A stretch of 64,000 nucleotides of DNA from Chryseobacterium oncorhynchi (GCF_002899895.1 NZ_PPEI02000002.1:620001-684000), one strand, 5' to 3'; positions 17,688 to 26,154 are shown, counted from the first letter of the stretch. The notes: generated by a model not told the origin, from the sequence alone. Numbers and translations are program-made.

Positions 17688-18683
17688 CTATTTTAAAGCA
17701 AATTCAGGTTTTTCAAGACGATTTCCTTTTTGATCATATACTGCGAAGTTGAACCCATCCTGAATACAGTAAGATCCATATTCACCATTCTTGTTGATGG
17801 CAATAAAACCTACCTGAATATCTTTTACATTTTTATTTCTTCTCTGATTGATCTTTACAATTCTTTCCACTGCTTCTTTGCAGGCTTCCTGTGGGCTTCT
17901 TCCCTGTCTCATCAATTCAACTACCAAATGGGTTCCTACTGTTCTAATGACTTCTTCACCGTGACCAGTTGCCGTTGCAGCCCCTACTTCATTGTCTACA
18001 AACAAACCGGCACCAATAATTGGGGAATCTCCCACTCTGCCATGCATTTTAAACGCCATTCCACTGGTGGTACAAGCACCTGAAAGGTTACCTTGCGCAT
18101 CCAATGCGATCATTCCTATGGTATCATGATTTTCAATATTGGCAATGGGTTTATATTTGCTTGTCTTCAGCCATTCTTTCCATTCTTTTTCTGATTCGGG
18201 AGTGAGAAGATTTTCTTTTTTAAAACCTTGTGAAAGGGCAAACTGCAATGCTCCATCCCCTACCAGCATTACGTGAGGTGTTTTTTCCATTACCGCTCTG
18301 GCAACGGAAATTGGATTTTTAATGTTTTCAAGACATGCTACAGAACCGATATTATAGTTTTCATCCATGATACAGGCATCCAGCGTTACTCTTCCATCTC
18401 TGTCCGGACGTCCGCCATACCCTACACTTCTTTCTTTGGGATCCAGCTCCACCAGACGTACACCTCTTTCCACAGCATCCAGGGCCTTTCCTCCCTTTCC
18501 AAGAATTGTCCAGGCTTCTTCGTTTGCTTTTAACCCAAAATTCCAGGTAGAAAGAACAATGGGTTTGTTTACAGCTTTATTGTTTTGAGGTAATTGTGCT
18601 GCCATTAGGTCTAACGGATTTACAGCTAGTGCTGCTGTTGCGATCCCCAGCTTTTTGATAAAACTTCTTCGGTTATTGTTCAT
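17688..18683 (-). CDS. N4-(beta-N-acetylglucosaminyl)-L-asparaginase (glycosylasparaginase)
   Basis: A 331-aa Ntn-hydrolase precursor. The N-terminus NNNRRSFIKKLGIATAALAV is a twin-arginine-like signal, so the enzyme is probably exported folded. NHDTIGMIALD (about residues 184-194) is the autocleavage site: the Thr after His-Asp becomes the N-terminal nucleophile of the beta subunit. The downstream strand DSPIIGAGLFVDNEVGAA and the loop GHGEEVIR bind the substrate. The enzyme splits the GlcNAc-Asn bond of N-linked glycopeptides; the well-studied homologue is from Elizabethkingia (Flavobacterium) meningosepticum. Together with the beta-mannosidase and the GH20 hexosaminidase in this window it fits N-glycan degradation. 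Confidence 0.93.
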   Translation of the reverse strand: MNNNRRSFIKKLGIATAALAVNPLDLMAAQLPQNNKAVNKPIVLSTWNFGLKANEEAWTILGKGGKALDAVERGVRLVELDPKERSVGYGGRPDRDGRVTLDACIMDENYNIGSVACLENIKNPISVARAVMEKTPHVMLVGDGALQFALSQGFKKENLLTPESEKEWKEWLKTSKYKPIANIENHDTIGMIALDAQGNLSGACTTSGMAFKMHGRVGDSPIIGAGLFVDNEVGAATATGHGEEVIRTVGTHLVVELMRQGRSPQEACKEAVERIVKINQRRNKNVKDIQVGFIAINKNGEYGSYCIQDGFNFAVYDQKGNRLEKPEFALK

Positions 18684-18779
18684 TGTATTTCAAATTATAT
18701 AATACCTAGCAAATATCTTAAAAAAAGTTTAATGAAAGTCCTAAGACTGCTTAACCTAAACGTATATCTTATTTTTATT

Positions 18780-18787
18780 TATCTTTA
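18780..18787 (+). promoter_or_regulatory. Probable -7 element of the Crp-like regulator gene
   Basis: TATCTTTA matches TAnnTTTG except at the last base and ends 8 bp before the start codon, so the mRNA would have almost no leader. Confidence 0.4.
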
Positions 18788-18795
18788 CGACCGTA

Positions 18796-19401
18796 ATGGA
18801 TCCATTTAAAACTTTCAGGAATATTGTTTTCTTTCAGGAATTATCTGATGAGGAAATTAATGTTTTGGTGAGTATCAGTACCCCGAAACTTCTTCGTAAA
18901 AAAGAAAAGCTGGTGGTACCGGGACAATCTTTCAATCATTTATTTATCCTTTCTAATGGTTTATTGAGGTTTTTCTTTGATGACGAGAACGGTATTGAAA
19001 GTAATCTTTTTTTACCTTCAGAAAAGGAAGCCGCCATTATGGAAAGCCCAGAATCATATTCTGGTGAAACTGAAAGAAAATATACTATAGAAGCCGTTAT
19101 TGAAAGCCAGATTTTCTTATTTAACAAGGGTGAATTTGAAGAGGTTGCATTTCAGCATAGAGGCATTTATACTATGTACCTGAAGTCTTTGAAACAGATT
19201 ATCGGCATTTTAAAAGTTCGTACTGAGCAGTTCTGTTCTACTTCTCCGCACTCCAGATATGAGGAGTTTCTGGAAAGCCGCCCATTCACTTCCCAAAATG
19301 CCAACAGAAAGTATATTGCTAATTTTCTGGGCATTACTCCCAATTCTCTTTCACGCATGACTGCCCGTATTCATAAAAAAAGGAACGAAAGAAAAAAATA
19401 A
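18796..19401 (+). CDS. Crp/Fnr-like transcriptional regulator (cNMP-binding fold)
   Basis: A 201-aa protein with an N-terminal cyclic-nucleotide-binding-like beta barrel (about residues 15-130, including the KKEKLVVPGQSFNHLFILSNGLLRFFF roll) and a C-terminal winged helix (about 155-195) with the recognition segment FLGITPNSLSRMTARI. The SLSRMTARIHKK end is characteristic of the Bacteroidetes Crp-like group often found next to transporters. The canonical cAMP-binding Arg/Ser pair is absent, so the ligand is unknown. It precedes the efflux operon by about 205 bp on the same strand and may control it; this is inferred from position only. Confidence 0.8.
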   Translation: MDPFKTFRNIVFFQELSDEEINVLVSISTPKLLRKKEKLVVPGQSFNHLFILSNGLLRFFFDDENGIESNLFLPSEKEAAIMESPESYSGETERKYTIEAVIESQIFLFNKGEFEEVAFQHRGIYTMYLKSLKQIIGILKVRTEQFCSTSPHSRYEEFLESRPFTSQNANRKYIANFLGITPNSLSRMTARIHKKRNERKK

Positions 19402-19522
19402 CTTAGGAATACTTTTTCTCACTTTATTCATTCTATTTTTGCTTACTCAAAATACTGTTACACAATTTATTAAAAGCAAAATGAGAAGAATATCATTCAC
19501 TAAACATTATCTATTATAGAAT

Positions 19523-19530
19523 TATCTTTA
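19523..19530 (+). promoter_or_regulatory. Probable -7 element of the efflux operon
   Basis: TATCTTTA matches TAnnTTTG except at the last base and lies about 77 bp before the first gene of the operon. It sits in the 205-bp gap after the Crp-like gene. Confidence 0.3.
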
Positions 19531-19606
19531 AACTAAGGTAGCTGCCCTATTATCGTGTAGTTACAACCTTGTCTTACATTTCATTATTACCTTATACAAT
19601 TATATT

Positions 19607-19978
19607 ATGCAAAGAATATCCTTACTTCTCTGCCTGTTATTATCATGCAATTTTGTTCAAGCATCAACAGGTCATGTAGAAGACAATATAGCAAATGCCG
19701 CTTCATGGTTCATTTTACTTGTTTTACCAATCGCCGGCATCTATCTTTTCTGGAAAGTTCACATCTATCCTGAAAAGGTTGCTGAGGAAAAGAACCATCC
19801 TCAGCTGAAAGCCATAAAAAGTATGTGCCTCCTTTCCCTAATTTTTGGAGGCCTTTTATGGCCGGTTGCCTTAATCTGGGCCAACTATGATTATGGTAAT
19901 CAAAATGATCAGAAAAAAGACACAGATCATATTGAAGAAGAAGAACTTAACACAATTGAAAACCAAACCCAATGCTAG
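19607..19978 (+). CDS. DUF3302 (YiaW-like) inner-membrane protein
   Basis: A 123-aa protein with a signal-like first helix (residues 1-20), two further membrane helices (about 33-51 and 69-90) and an acidic C-terminal tail. The FILLVLPIAGIYLFWKVHIYPEKVAEEKNHPQ segment and the GGLLWPVALIWANYDYG segment match the DUF3302 family, whose E. coli member YiaW is encoded beside the HlyD-like YiaV. The same pairing occurs here: its last bases overlap the start of the HlyD-type gene by 7 nt. Function unknown; probably a small accessory subunit of the efflux complex. Confidence 0.8.
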   Translation: MQRISLLLCLLLSCNFVQASTGHVEDNIANAASWFILLVLPIAGIYLFWKVHIYPEKVAEEKNHPQLKAIKSMCLLSLIFGGLLWPVALIWANYDYGNQNDQKKDTDHIEEEELNTIENQTQC

Positions 19979-21129
19979 AATTACTTGTTGCTATATATGC
20001 CGGAATATGCTGGCTTCTTATCAAAAAATTTAAACTTATTCCCTGGACATTTACTACTCAGGTTGTGGTATATTCTCTTCCTATTTTCGGGAGTATTGCT
20101 TTAATTCTGAGTCTTAATTACTATTGCCCCATTACTTCCGATGTAAAGGTGGGAAACAGAAGTGTTGACATCACTACCCAGGTTTTGGGAAAGGTAAAAA
20201 AGGTATATGTAAGTACCAATCAGGAGGTAAAGAAAGGAGATACATTATTTGTTCTGGACAGAGAACCTTATGTACAGGAGATTAAATCTCTGGAGGCGAA
20301 ACTCAGCAATATGAAAGCTACTGTAAATTCCTATAACACAGATATTTCAGCCTCCAGAAAAAATATAGCAGGATTACAGTCTCAACTGGACCTTGCCAAT
20401 AAAAGGGTTACCCAATATCAGGAACTGGTAGAGGCAGGTGCTGCAAACAAGTTCGATCTGGAGCAGGCGATAACAAACGTTCGTGATCTTCAGTCCCGAA
20501 TCAGTGCTTCGCAATCACAGCAACAGTCTTTGGAAACAAAATCCAATGCTTCCTATGGCGGAGAAAATTCTTCTGTTTCTGAGATTCAGGCGAAACTGGA
20601 TCAGGCGAAATGGAATCTTTCTCAAACGGTTGTTTTGGCGCCTACAGATGGTATTATTCCCAATGTTCAGTTAAATGAGGGGGCTATCATGGCTCCATTC
20701 AAGTCGGCCTTTGTTTTAATTCAAAAACAACAATCTGTTATTGGGTTCTTTGCCCAAAATGAGCTTGAATCTGTAAAAAATGGAAATGAGGTTGAACTTG
20801 CTCTTAAAACAGAACCAGGAAAGGTTGTAAAAGCTAAGCTTGAATATGTTATTGATGCCACCAGCCAAGGGATTATGAACAATGCAGGAGGAATGCTGGG
20901 CGGAAACGGATCTACCGCAGGACTTCCGGATACAGCCAGACAACTCCCTGAGACGGATGGAAAACTTATTGCCAAGTTTGTATTGGTAGATGAGCAAAAA
21001 CAACTGACTGTTGGGGCAAGAGGAACAGCAGTGATCTATTCTGATCACATCAAGCCGCTTCATCTTATCCGAAAGGTAATGGTGCGCATTAGCAGTAAAA
21101 TAAACTTCCTGATCCCTAAACTTCACTAA
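19972..21129 (+). CDS. HlyD-family periplasmic adaptor (YiaV-like)
   Basis: A 385-aa membrane fusion protein anchored by two N-terminal helices (about residues 4-16 and 24-46). A lipoyl/barrel-sandwich half-motif follows (VLGKVKKVYVSTNQEVKKGD, about 73-92), then a long coiled coil (about 101-205, rich in QSQQQSLE), the second lipoyl half (LAPTDGIIPNVQLNEGAIM) and a beta barrel. It links an inner-membrane component to an outer-membrane channel. The start overlaps the DUF3302 gene and the TolC-like gene starts 1 bp after its stop, so the three are translationally coupled. A Gly/Asn-rich insertion near residue 300 looks like a flexible loop. Confidence 0.87.
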   Translation: MLELLVAIYAGICWLLIKKFKLIPWTFTTQVVVYSLPIFGSIALILSLNYYCPITSDVKVGNRSVDITTQVLGKVKKVYVSTNQEVKKGDTLFVLDREPYVQEIKSLEAKLSNMKATVNSYNTDISASRKNIAGLQSQLDLANKRVTQYQELVEAGAANKFDLEQAITNVRDLQSRISASQSQQQSLETKSNASYGGENSSVSEIQAKLDQAKWNLSQTVVLAPTDGIIPNVQLNEGAIMAPFKSAFVLIQKQQSVIGFFAQNELESVKNGNEVELALKTEPGKVVKAKLEYVIDATSQGIMNNAGGMLGGNGSTAGLPDTARQLPETDGKLIAKFVLVDEQKQLTVGARGTAVIYSDHIKPLHLIRKVMVRISSKINFLIPKLH

Positions 21130-21130
21130 G

Positions 21131-22531
21131 ATGTATAAAAAATTAATTGTACTGGGAGTTCTTTCTTTAAGCCTAAGTTCTTGTATTGGATACAAGGAAC
21201 CTACGAAAGAAAATATGGATCAGCTTAAGGAAAAAAGCGAAATTGTTTCTCATCTTCAAATTCCGGATGACTGGATCTTTGACCGAAAAACTGATGCCAA
21301 CTCATTTTCTTATGAATGGATTACAGATCTTAAGGACCAGCAATTGGAAACCCTGATTAATGAGGGAATGCAATACAATGCAGACATTATTATCGCCAAA
21401 GAAAAGCTCAATCAGGTGGAACTGGCTATGGAAATTGCAGGAAGCGATCTGTATCCAAGTGTAAGTGCTGTTGCCAATACCTCCAATAATCTGGTGAGTG
21501 AAACCCAGCTTCGACGTCTTGCCCTGAAAGCTAGCTGGGAAATAGATCTATGGGGTAAAAATAAGTCTTCACAAATGGCAAGTACAAGCAATTATTTTTC
21601 GGCAAAGCATCAAAATATCTTGCTTCATCAATCTATTGCGGGCATGATTGCAAAGGCTTATTTTTTAAATATTGCAGGAAATATTCAGGAGGATAAGATT
21701 GAAAGCTATATTCAGAAGTCTAAGGATCTGGAAAAGCTGTACACCCTCCAAAAAAAGGTGGGAACGGCTAATTCTTTGGATATTTCAAATATAACTGCGG
21801 AGATTATTTCTCTGGAAGGATATCTCGAAAAGGTTAAAAATGCAAATACTCAGTCCAGAAGATCTCTTGAATTGCTTACAGGAAAATATCCGGAGGGAAA
21901 GTTAGCAACCCAGAATTTTTTTAATCCTGTAAACAATGAGATCCCTAAGTCTTTCCCCTTTCAACTTTTAGAAAACAGATCGGATATACAGGCCAGTCAT
22001 TTTCAAATAGAAAAAGCTTTTTATGAGGTGCAGCAGGCCAAAGCGGCAAGGCTGCCTTCCATTAGCATAAGCTCTTCTTTAGGAACTGCCGGAAGTAATG
22101 TAGAATCTCTCAATTCTTTATTTTCCAATCCGTTATTAAAGGTAGGTAGTGGATTAGTTTCTCCCTTATTCAATAATGGAAAATTGAAAAAGAATGTAGA
22201 AATAAAGGATTCTCAGCAAAAACAGATCGTTGAAGAATATTCAAAAACAGTGTTGAATGCACTGAATGAAGTGGAATCATCTTTAGCCAATCTACACTCC
22301 ATTGAAAAACAATCTTCCTATAACACGAAAGCGATCAATGAATTGAAAAACAATATTAGTCTCACTCAGAAACAAATAAAGGTAGGTGCTAACAATAGTT
22401 TTGTATTAATCCGAAAGCAAAGGGATCTTCTTAAAAATGAGATGAACCTGATTAATCTGGATCTTCAATACAGAATAGAACGCATTAATCTTTATATGGC
22501 CTTGGGAGCAGAACACTTCATATCTTCATAA
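21131..22531 (+). CDS. TolC/NodT-type outer-membrane efflux lipoprotein
   Basis: A 466-aa RND-type outer membrane factor. The N-terminus is a lipoprotein signal with LSSC and acylated Cys18. Two repeats of long helical hairpins follow, each with the OEP signature: EIDLWGKNKSS in the first half and LVSPLFNNGKLKKNVE in the second, where family members have a conserved pore-lining aromatic or Leu-Phe. It would form the trimeric channel for the adaptor encoded just upstream. No pump gene of the RND, ABC or MFS type follows; a terminator comes 10 bp after the stop. Confidence 0.9.
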   Translation: MYKKLIVLGVLSLSLSSCIGYKEPTKENMDQLKEKSEIVSHLQIPDDWIFDRKTDANSFSYEWITDLKDQQLETLINEGMQYNADIIIAKEKLNQVELAMEIAGSDLYPSVSAVANTSNNLVSETQLRRLALKASWEIDLWGKNKSSQMASTSNYFSAKHQNILLHQSIAGMIAKAYFLNIAGNIQEDKIESYIQKSKDLEKLYTLQKKVGTANSLDISNITAEIISLEGYLEKVKNANTQSRRSLELLTGKYPEGKLATQNFFNPVNNEIPKSFPFQLLENRSDIQASHFQIEKAFYEVQQAKAARLPSISISSSLGTAGSNVESLNSLFSNPLLKVGSGLVSPLFNNGKLKKNVEIKDSQQKQIVEEYSKTVLNALNEVESSLANLHSIEKQSSYNTKAINELKNNISLTQKQIKVGANNSFVLIRKQRDLLKNEMNLINLDLQYRIERINLYMALGAEHFISS

Positions 22532-22540
22532 TTTTATACA

Positions 22541-22576
22541 AAAAAAGACTACGGATTATTATTCGTAGTCTTTTTT
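22541..22576. terminator. Strong bidirectional terminator after the efflux operon
   Basis: AAAAAAGACTACG and its complement CGTAGTCTTTTTT enclose a 10-nt loop, giving a stem with A/T-runs on both sides. It serves the plus-strand efflux operon and could also stop the convergent sulfur cluster. Confidence 0.85.
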
Positions 22577-22589
22577 ATTTGGACTAAAA

Positions 22590-22616
22590 CCCTCCCGTCA
22601 AATTTTCAATTTGTCA
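22590..22616. repeat. Degenerate CCCGTCAAA-type intergenic repeat, copy A
   Basis: CCCTCCCGTCAAA is followed by a small hairpin (CAAATT, TTC, AATTTG) and GTCA. A related block with the same CCCGTCAAA core lies near 26.27 kb at the other side of the sulfur cluster. Elements with this core are, to my recollection, frequent between genes in Chryseobacterium. Confidence 0.4.
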
Positions 22617-22683
22617 ATCTGAATTTCTATAATACAAAATGGTTATATGGAAATGGTTCTTTAATTATTTCTTGTATAAAGTA

Positions 22684-23181
22684 TCAATGAGGTAATTGAT
22701 CTCTGAAGTATCCGTATACCCAGGTTCCGGCTATGGCACTCAAGAGGGTAACAGACACTGCGAGAGCACCTGTTCCAATCTGAGCAAAGAGAGGTCCGGG
22801 GCAGGCTCCTGTAATGGCCCAGCCAAAACCGAAAATTAATCCGCCGTAAATCTGCCCTTTATTGAATTTTTTCGGAGCTAAGGTAATAGGCTCTCCATAC
22901 ATTGTTTTGATATTGAATTTCTTAATCAAAAACACTGAAATCATCCCTACCAACACGGCACTTCCGATGATTCCGTACATGTGAAAAGACTGCAGACGGA
23001 ACATTTCCTGAATTCTGAACCAACTAATCACTTCAGCTTTTACGAATATAATTCCAAATATAATTCCTGCTGCGAGGTATTTCAGGTTGTGATACCATTT
23101 ATGCTGAAGACCGCTTTCACTTACACCAACGGAGTCCTGATGGTGAACGTCCTGTTCTTTATCTTTTATCATTTCTTTCAT
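22684..23181 (-). CDS. YeeE/YedE-family (DUF6691) sulfur transporter half
   Basis: A 165-aa membrane protein with four helices after a 25-residue polar N-terminus containing several His and Gln. It carries the family motif GWAITGACPGPLFAQIG (about residues 121-137) whose cysteine is conserved in YeeE/YedE thiosulfate or sulfide-type carriers. Two such half-size proteins, this one and its upstream neighbour 17 bp away, probably pair to make one transporter. The gene is last in the unit that begins with the MBL-rhodanese gene, pointing to uptake or export of a reduced sulfur species. Confidence 0.85.
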   Translation of the reverse strand: MKEMIKDKEQDVHHQDSVGVSESGLQHKWYHNLKYLAAGIIFGIIFVKAEVISWFRIQEMFRLQSFHMYGIIGSAVLVGMISVFLIKKFNIKTMYGEPITLAPKKFNKGQIYGGLIFGFGWAITGACPGPLFAQIGTGALAVSVTLLSAIAGTWVYGYFRDQLPH

Positions 23182-23198
23182 TCAGTTTAAAATTAGAC

Positions 23199-23762
23199 TT
23201 ATAGGGAAAGGATTATGGGCAGGATAAGATTAGCCATTAAAAAGCCTCCTATCATAAAACATACCGTTGCTACCAAAGATGGCCATTGAAGGTTAGAAAG
23301 TCCCATGATGGCATGGCCGCTGGTACATCCTCCGGCATATCGTGTTCCGAAGCCTACCAAAAACCCGCCTACAACCATCATGATAAAGCCTCTCAGCGTA
23401 AAGACACTTTGAAAATTCATCAGCTGAACCGGAACAAGATTGCTGTAATCTGTAATTCCATAGCCTGCCAATTCGGTTTTCAGATTAGGATTGACCGTAA
23501 TTTCCGTTGGATTGAGCATAAAGTTGGCAGCAATCATTCCACCGAAGAAAATTCCCAATACAAAAAATAGGTTCCATGCTTCTTTTTTCCAGTCATATTT
23601 AAAAAAATTGACATTAGCCGGTACACAGGCAGCGCAGATATGCCTTAATGAGGAACTTATTCCAAAGGATTTATTTCCCATAATAAGCAAAGCGGGAACA
23701 GTTAGCCCAATCAAAGGACCTGCTATATACCATGGCCACGGTTCTTTTATAATCTCCAACAT
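23199..23762 (-). CDS. YeeE/YedE-family sulfur transporter half
   Basis: A 187-aa membrane protein of about five helices, longer than its partner. The conserved cysteine lies in FGTRYAGGCTSGHAIMG (about residues 142-158), the hallmark YeeE/YedE loop thought to relay sulfur. A second cysteine pair (HICAACVPAN, about 41-50) lies in the first loop and is unusual enough to suggest metal or persulfide chemistry. It starts 20 bp after the MBL-rhodanese gene and 17 bp before the second half-transporter, forming a three-gene operon. Confidence 0.87.
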   Translation of the reverse strand: MLEIIKEPWPWYIAGPLIGLTVPALLIMGNKSFGISSSLRHICAACVPANVNFFKYDWKKEAWNLFFVLGIFFGGMIAANFMLNPTEITVNPNLKTELAGYGITDYSNLVPVQLMNFQSVFTLRGFIMMVVGGFLVGFGTRYAGGCTSGHAIMGLSNLQWPSLVATVCFMIGGFLMANLILPIILSL

Positions 23763-23782
23763 ATATTCTTTTTTAATCTAAT

Positions 23783-25195
23783 TTATTTTAAAATTTTAGT
23801 CTGACACACAAAATCACTTTTTTTAATCCCTGTAGAGGATATGGCTTTAAAACCACCCTCAATTTCTGTGAAATTTCTGTACCCTCTTGCCTGAAGAATA
23901 CTTGCAGCCATTGTGCTTCTGTAACCACTTCCACAATGCATGTAAAAATGTTCTTCCGGATCTAAAGTATGAATCCATTCATTGATATAGGCTAAAGGCT
24001 TGCTGTAAGCTTCATGAATGTGTTCTGCATTGTATTCACTTTCTCTTCTTATATCAATGATTTTTGCGTCTTTTTCTTGGATCTCCTTTTCAAATTGTCC
24101 GGCAGAAATACGAGGGACATGATCTATTTCTTTTCCGCTTTTCTTCCATGCATCAAAGCCTCCATTCAAATATCCCAGAACCTGATCGAATCCTACTCTG
24201 CTTAATCTCGTTATGGCTTCTTCCTCATCTCCTTTTTCTACTACTAGCAAAATAGGCTGATTCACATCTGCAATTAAAGCACCCACCCAAGGGGCAAAGT
24301 CACCATCCAATCCTATATTTACAGATTGCGGAATAAAACCCTGAACAAATGTACTACTGTTTCTTACATCCAGAACTAAAGCTCCGGAAACTTCAGCTAT
24401 TTCCTCAAACTGTTCAGGCACAAGAGACTGTAATCCTTGTGATAAGACCTCATCAAAGCTGTGATAGCCTTTTTTGTTCATCATCACATTCATTCCGAAA
24501 TAGGCCGGTGGTGGTAAAAGCCCATCTGTTACCTCTTTGATGAAACTCTCTTTGTTTTTTTGATTCAGGGCGTAATTGGTTTTCTTTTGGTTTCCAAGAG
24601 TATCCATAGTTTCTTTCTGCATATTTTTCCCACAAGCAGAACCGGCTCCATGAGCGGGATACACCACAATATCATCTGCCAAAGGTAAAATTTTGCTGTA
24701 TAGACTTTCATATAACAGTCCTGCAAGCTCATCCTGCGTCATATCTGTGGCTTTCTGAGCGAGATCCGGACGTCCTACATCTCCCAAAAATAAGGTATCT
24801 CCACTGAACAGAGCCTTTTCTTTTCCATGTTCATCTATCAGCAAATAGCAGGAACTTTCCATCGTATGTCCCGGTGTATGAAGAACTTTAATTTTAATTT
24901 TTCCTACTTCAAATATCTGATGATCTTCAGCAATGATAGCATCAAAGTCAGGTTTCGCAGTGGCCCCATAAACAATTGGAGCGCCTGTTTTCTTGCTTAA
25001 ATCAAGGTGCCCACTTACAAAATCAGCATGAAAATGGGTTTCAAAAATATATTTTAATTGTACTTCGTCTTTTTTCAGCTTTTCTATGTAGGGTTTTGTT
25101 TCACGTAAGGGATCAATAATTGCAGCTTCTCCATCTGAAATAATATAGTAAGCACCCTGAGCCAAGCACCCTGTATAAATCTGTTCTATTTTCAT
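23783..25195 (-). CDS. MBL-fold hydrolase with two rhodanese domains (persulfide dioxygenase-like)
   Basis: A 470-aa protein. The start at 25195 (MKIEQIYTGCLAQGAYYI) is favoured over an ATG 11 codons upstream because it aligns with ETHE1/Blh proteins. The beta-lactamase domain (about residues 1-250) has the metal motif THFHADFVSGH and the downstream HTPGHTMESSCY and FSGDTLFLGDVGRPDLA. Two rhodanese domains follow. The first (about 260-350) lacks the catalytic cysteine, with VVEKGDEEE in the active loop; the second has HCGSGYRS and should be active. The likely role is oxidation of persulfide to sulfite and transfer of sulfane sulfur. The neighbouring YeeE/YedE and TauE/SafE genes fit this. Confidence 0.9.
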   Translation of the reverse strand: MKIEQIYTGCLAQGAYYIISDGEAAIIDPLRETKPYIEKLKKDEVQLKYIFETHFHADFVSGHLDLSKKTGAPIVYGATAKPDFDAIIAEDHQIFEVGKIKIKVLHTPGHTMESSCYLLIDEHGKEKALFSGDTLFLGDVGRPDLAQKATDMTQDELAGLLYESLYSKILPLADDIVVYPAHGAGSACGKNMQKETMDTLGNQKKTNYALNQKNKESFIKEVTDGLLPPPAYFGMNVMMNKKGYHSFDEVLSQGLQSLVPEQFEEIAEVSGALVLDVRNSSTFVQGFIPQSVNIGLDGDFAPWVGALIADVNQPILLVVEKGDEEEAITRLSRVGFDQVLGYLNGGFDAWKKSGKEIDHVPRISAGQFEKEIQEKDAKIIDIRRESEYNAEHIHEAYSKPLAYINEWIHTLDPEEHFYMHCGSGYRSTMAASILQARGYRNFTEIEGGFKAISSTGIKKSDFVCQTKILK

Positions 25196-25259
25196 TTTTA
25201 AATATTTTGATTCTGTTATCTGATACAAATCTCCTGCTTTCCATTTTCTGCCACAGTTA

Positions 25260-25274
25260 CTTTTGTTACATAAG
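25260..25274. promoter_or_regulatory. Putative Crp/Fnr operator upstream of the MBL-rhodanese operon
   Basis: CTTTTGTTACATAAG is a dyad of the form CTTnTGTnACAnAAG. It is centred about 72 bp before the start codon. An identical 15-mer lies upstream of the TauE/SafE gene, and the similarity extends to 22 bp with one mismatch. A TGTnACA core is typical of Crp/Fnr-type sites, and a Crp/Fnr gene lies close by. Confidence 0.6.
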
Positions 25275-25279
25275 GTTTT

Positions 25280-26083
25280 TTAAATGATCCATACATGATA
25301 GATTTCCTTTGTGATAATGTAAATGCCCATTGCTAAAATAAACCACCCGAATACAGGTTTGAGCTTCTTACCATCTATTCTTTTTGATAGCTGCGTACCA
25401 ATAACAATTCCTATTACAGCAATAAAAGTAATGGCCATCAATAATTTCCAATCTATTACAGAATGATTTATAGATGAAGCAAAGCCAATCAGAGAGTTTA
25501 GGGAAATAATAACCAGAGAAGTTCCTATGGCTTTTTTCATCGAAATTTTCAAAAGATTGACAAGAGCAGGAATAATCATAAATCCTCCTCCGGCTCCCAC
25601 CAGCCCTGTTAAAACCCCAACAACAGTTCCTTCTCCTGCTGCCAGCAGAGTATTTTTATCTGAATGGTTTTCCAATACGTTGATAGGAGTATTATTTCTG
25701 ATCATTTTGTAGGAAGCAAGGATCATTAAACCTGCAAAAATCAAGAGTAAAAAAATGTTTTTAGTGATGAGAAAACCCTTTATCTGAATAAGTTCATCAG
25801 GAATCAAGGGAAGTAAATAGGTTCTGGTAATAAAAATTGAAATAATGGATGGTATTCCAAATATCAATGACATTTTAAGATCCACCAATCCTTTTTTAAA
25901 ATATGAAAATGACCCTACCACACTGCTTACTCCTACTATAAAAAGAGAATATTCCGTCGCCAGCAAAGCATCTATACCGAAGAGATAAACCAATACCGGG
26001 ACCGTGAGAATACTTCCGCCTCCACCTATTAATCCTAAAGAAATCCCTATTAAAACTGATGCTGTATACCCTATAATTTCCAT
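25280..26083 (-). CDS. TauE/SafE family exporter of the sulfur cluster
   Basis: A 267-aa membrane protein with eight helices in two homologous halves: ISLGLIGGGGSILTVPVLVY near residue 15 and GVLTGLVGAGGGFMIIPALV near residue 155. These Gly-rich motifs are the strongest signature of TauE/SafE. In persulfide-oxidising clusters such proteins are thought to expel the sulfite that is produced. The gene has its own upstream dyad identical to that of the MBL-rhodanese operon, so the two units are probably co-regulated. It ends about 85 bp before the MBL-rhodanese start. Confidence 0.87.
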   Translation of the reverse strand: MEIIGYTASVLIGISLGLIGGGGSILTVPVLVYLFGIDALLATEYSLFIVGVSSVVGSFSYFKKGLVDLKMSLIFGIPSIISIFITRTYLLPLIPDELIQIKGFLITKNIFLLLIFAGLMILASYKMIRNNTPINVLENHSDKNTLLAAGEGTVVGVLTGLVGAGGGFMIIPALVNLLKISMKKAIGTSLVIISLNSLIGFASSINHSVIDWKLLMAITFIAVIGIVIGTQLSKRIDGKKLKPVFGWFILAMGIYIITKEIYHVWII

Positions 26084-26139
26084 TGTAATCTTTTCTTTCT
26101 GAGTACAAAAATGGAATTGTTTAGAAGGATGTACAGCTA

Positions 26140-26154
26140 CTTTTGTTACATAAG
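26140..26154. promoter_or_regulatory. Putative Crp/Fnr operator upstream of TauE/SafE
   Basis: A second exact copy of CTTTTGTTACATAAG, centred about 64 bp before the start codon. Position and orientation relative to the gene match the first copy. Confidence 0.6.
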
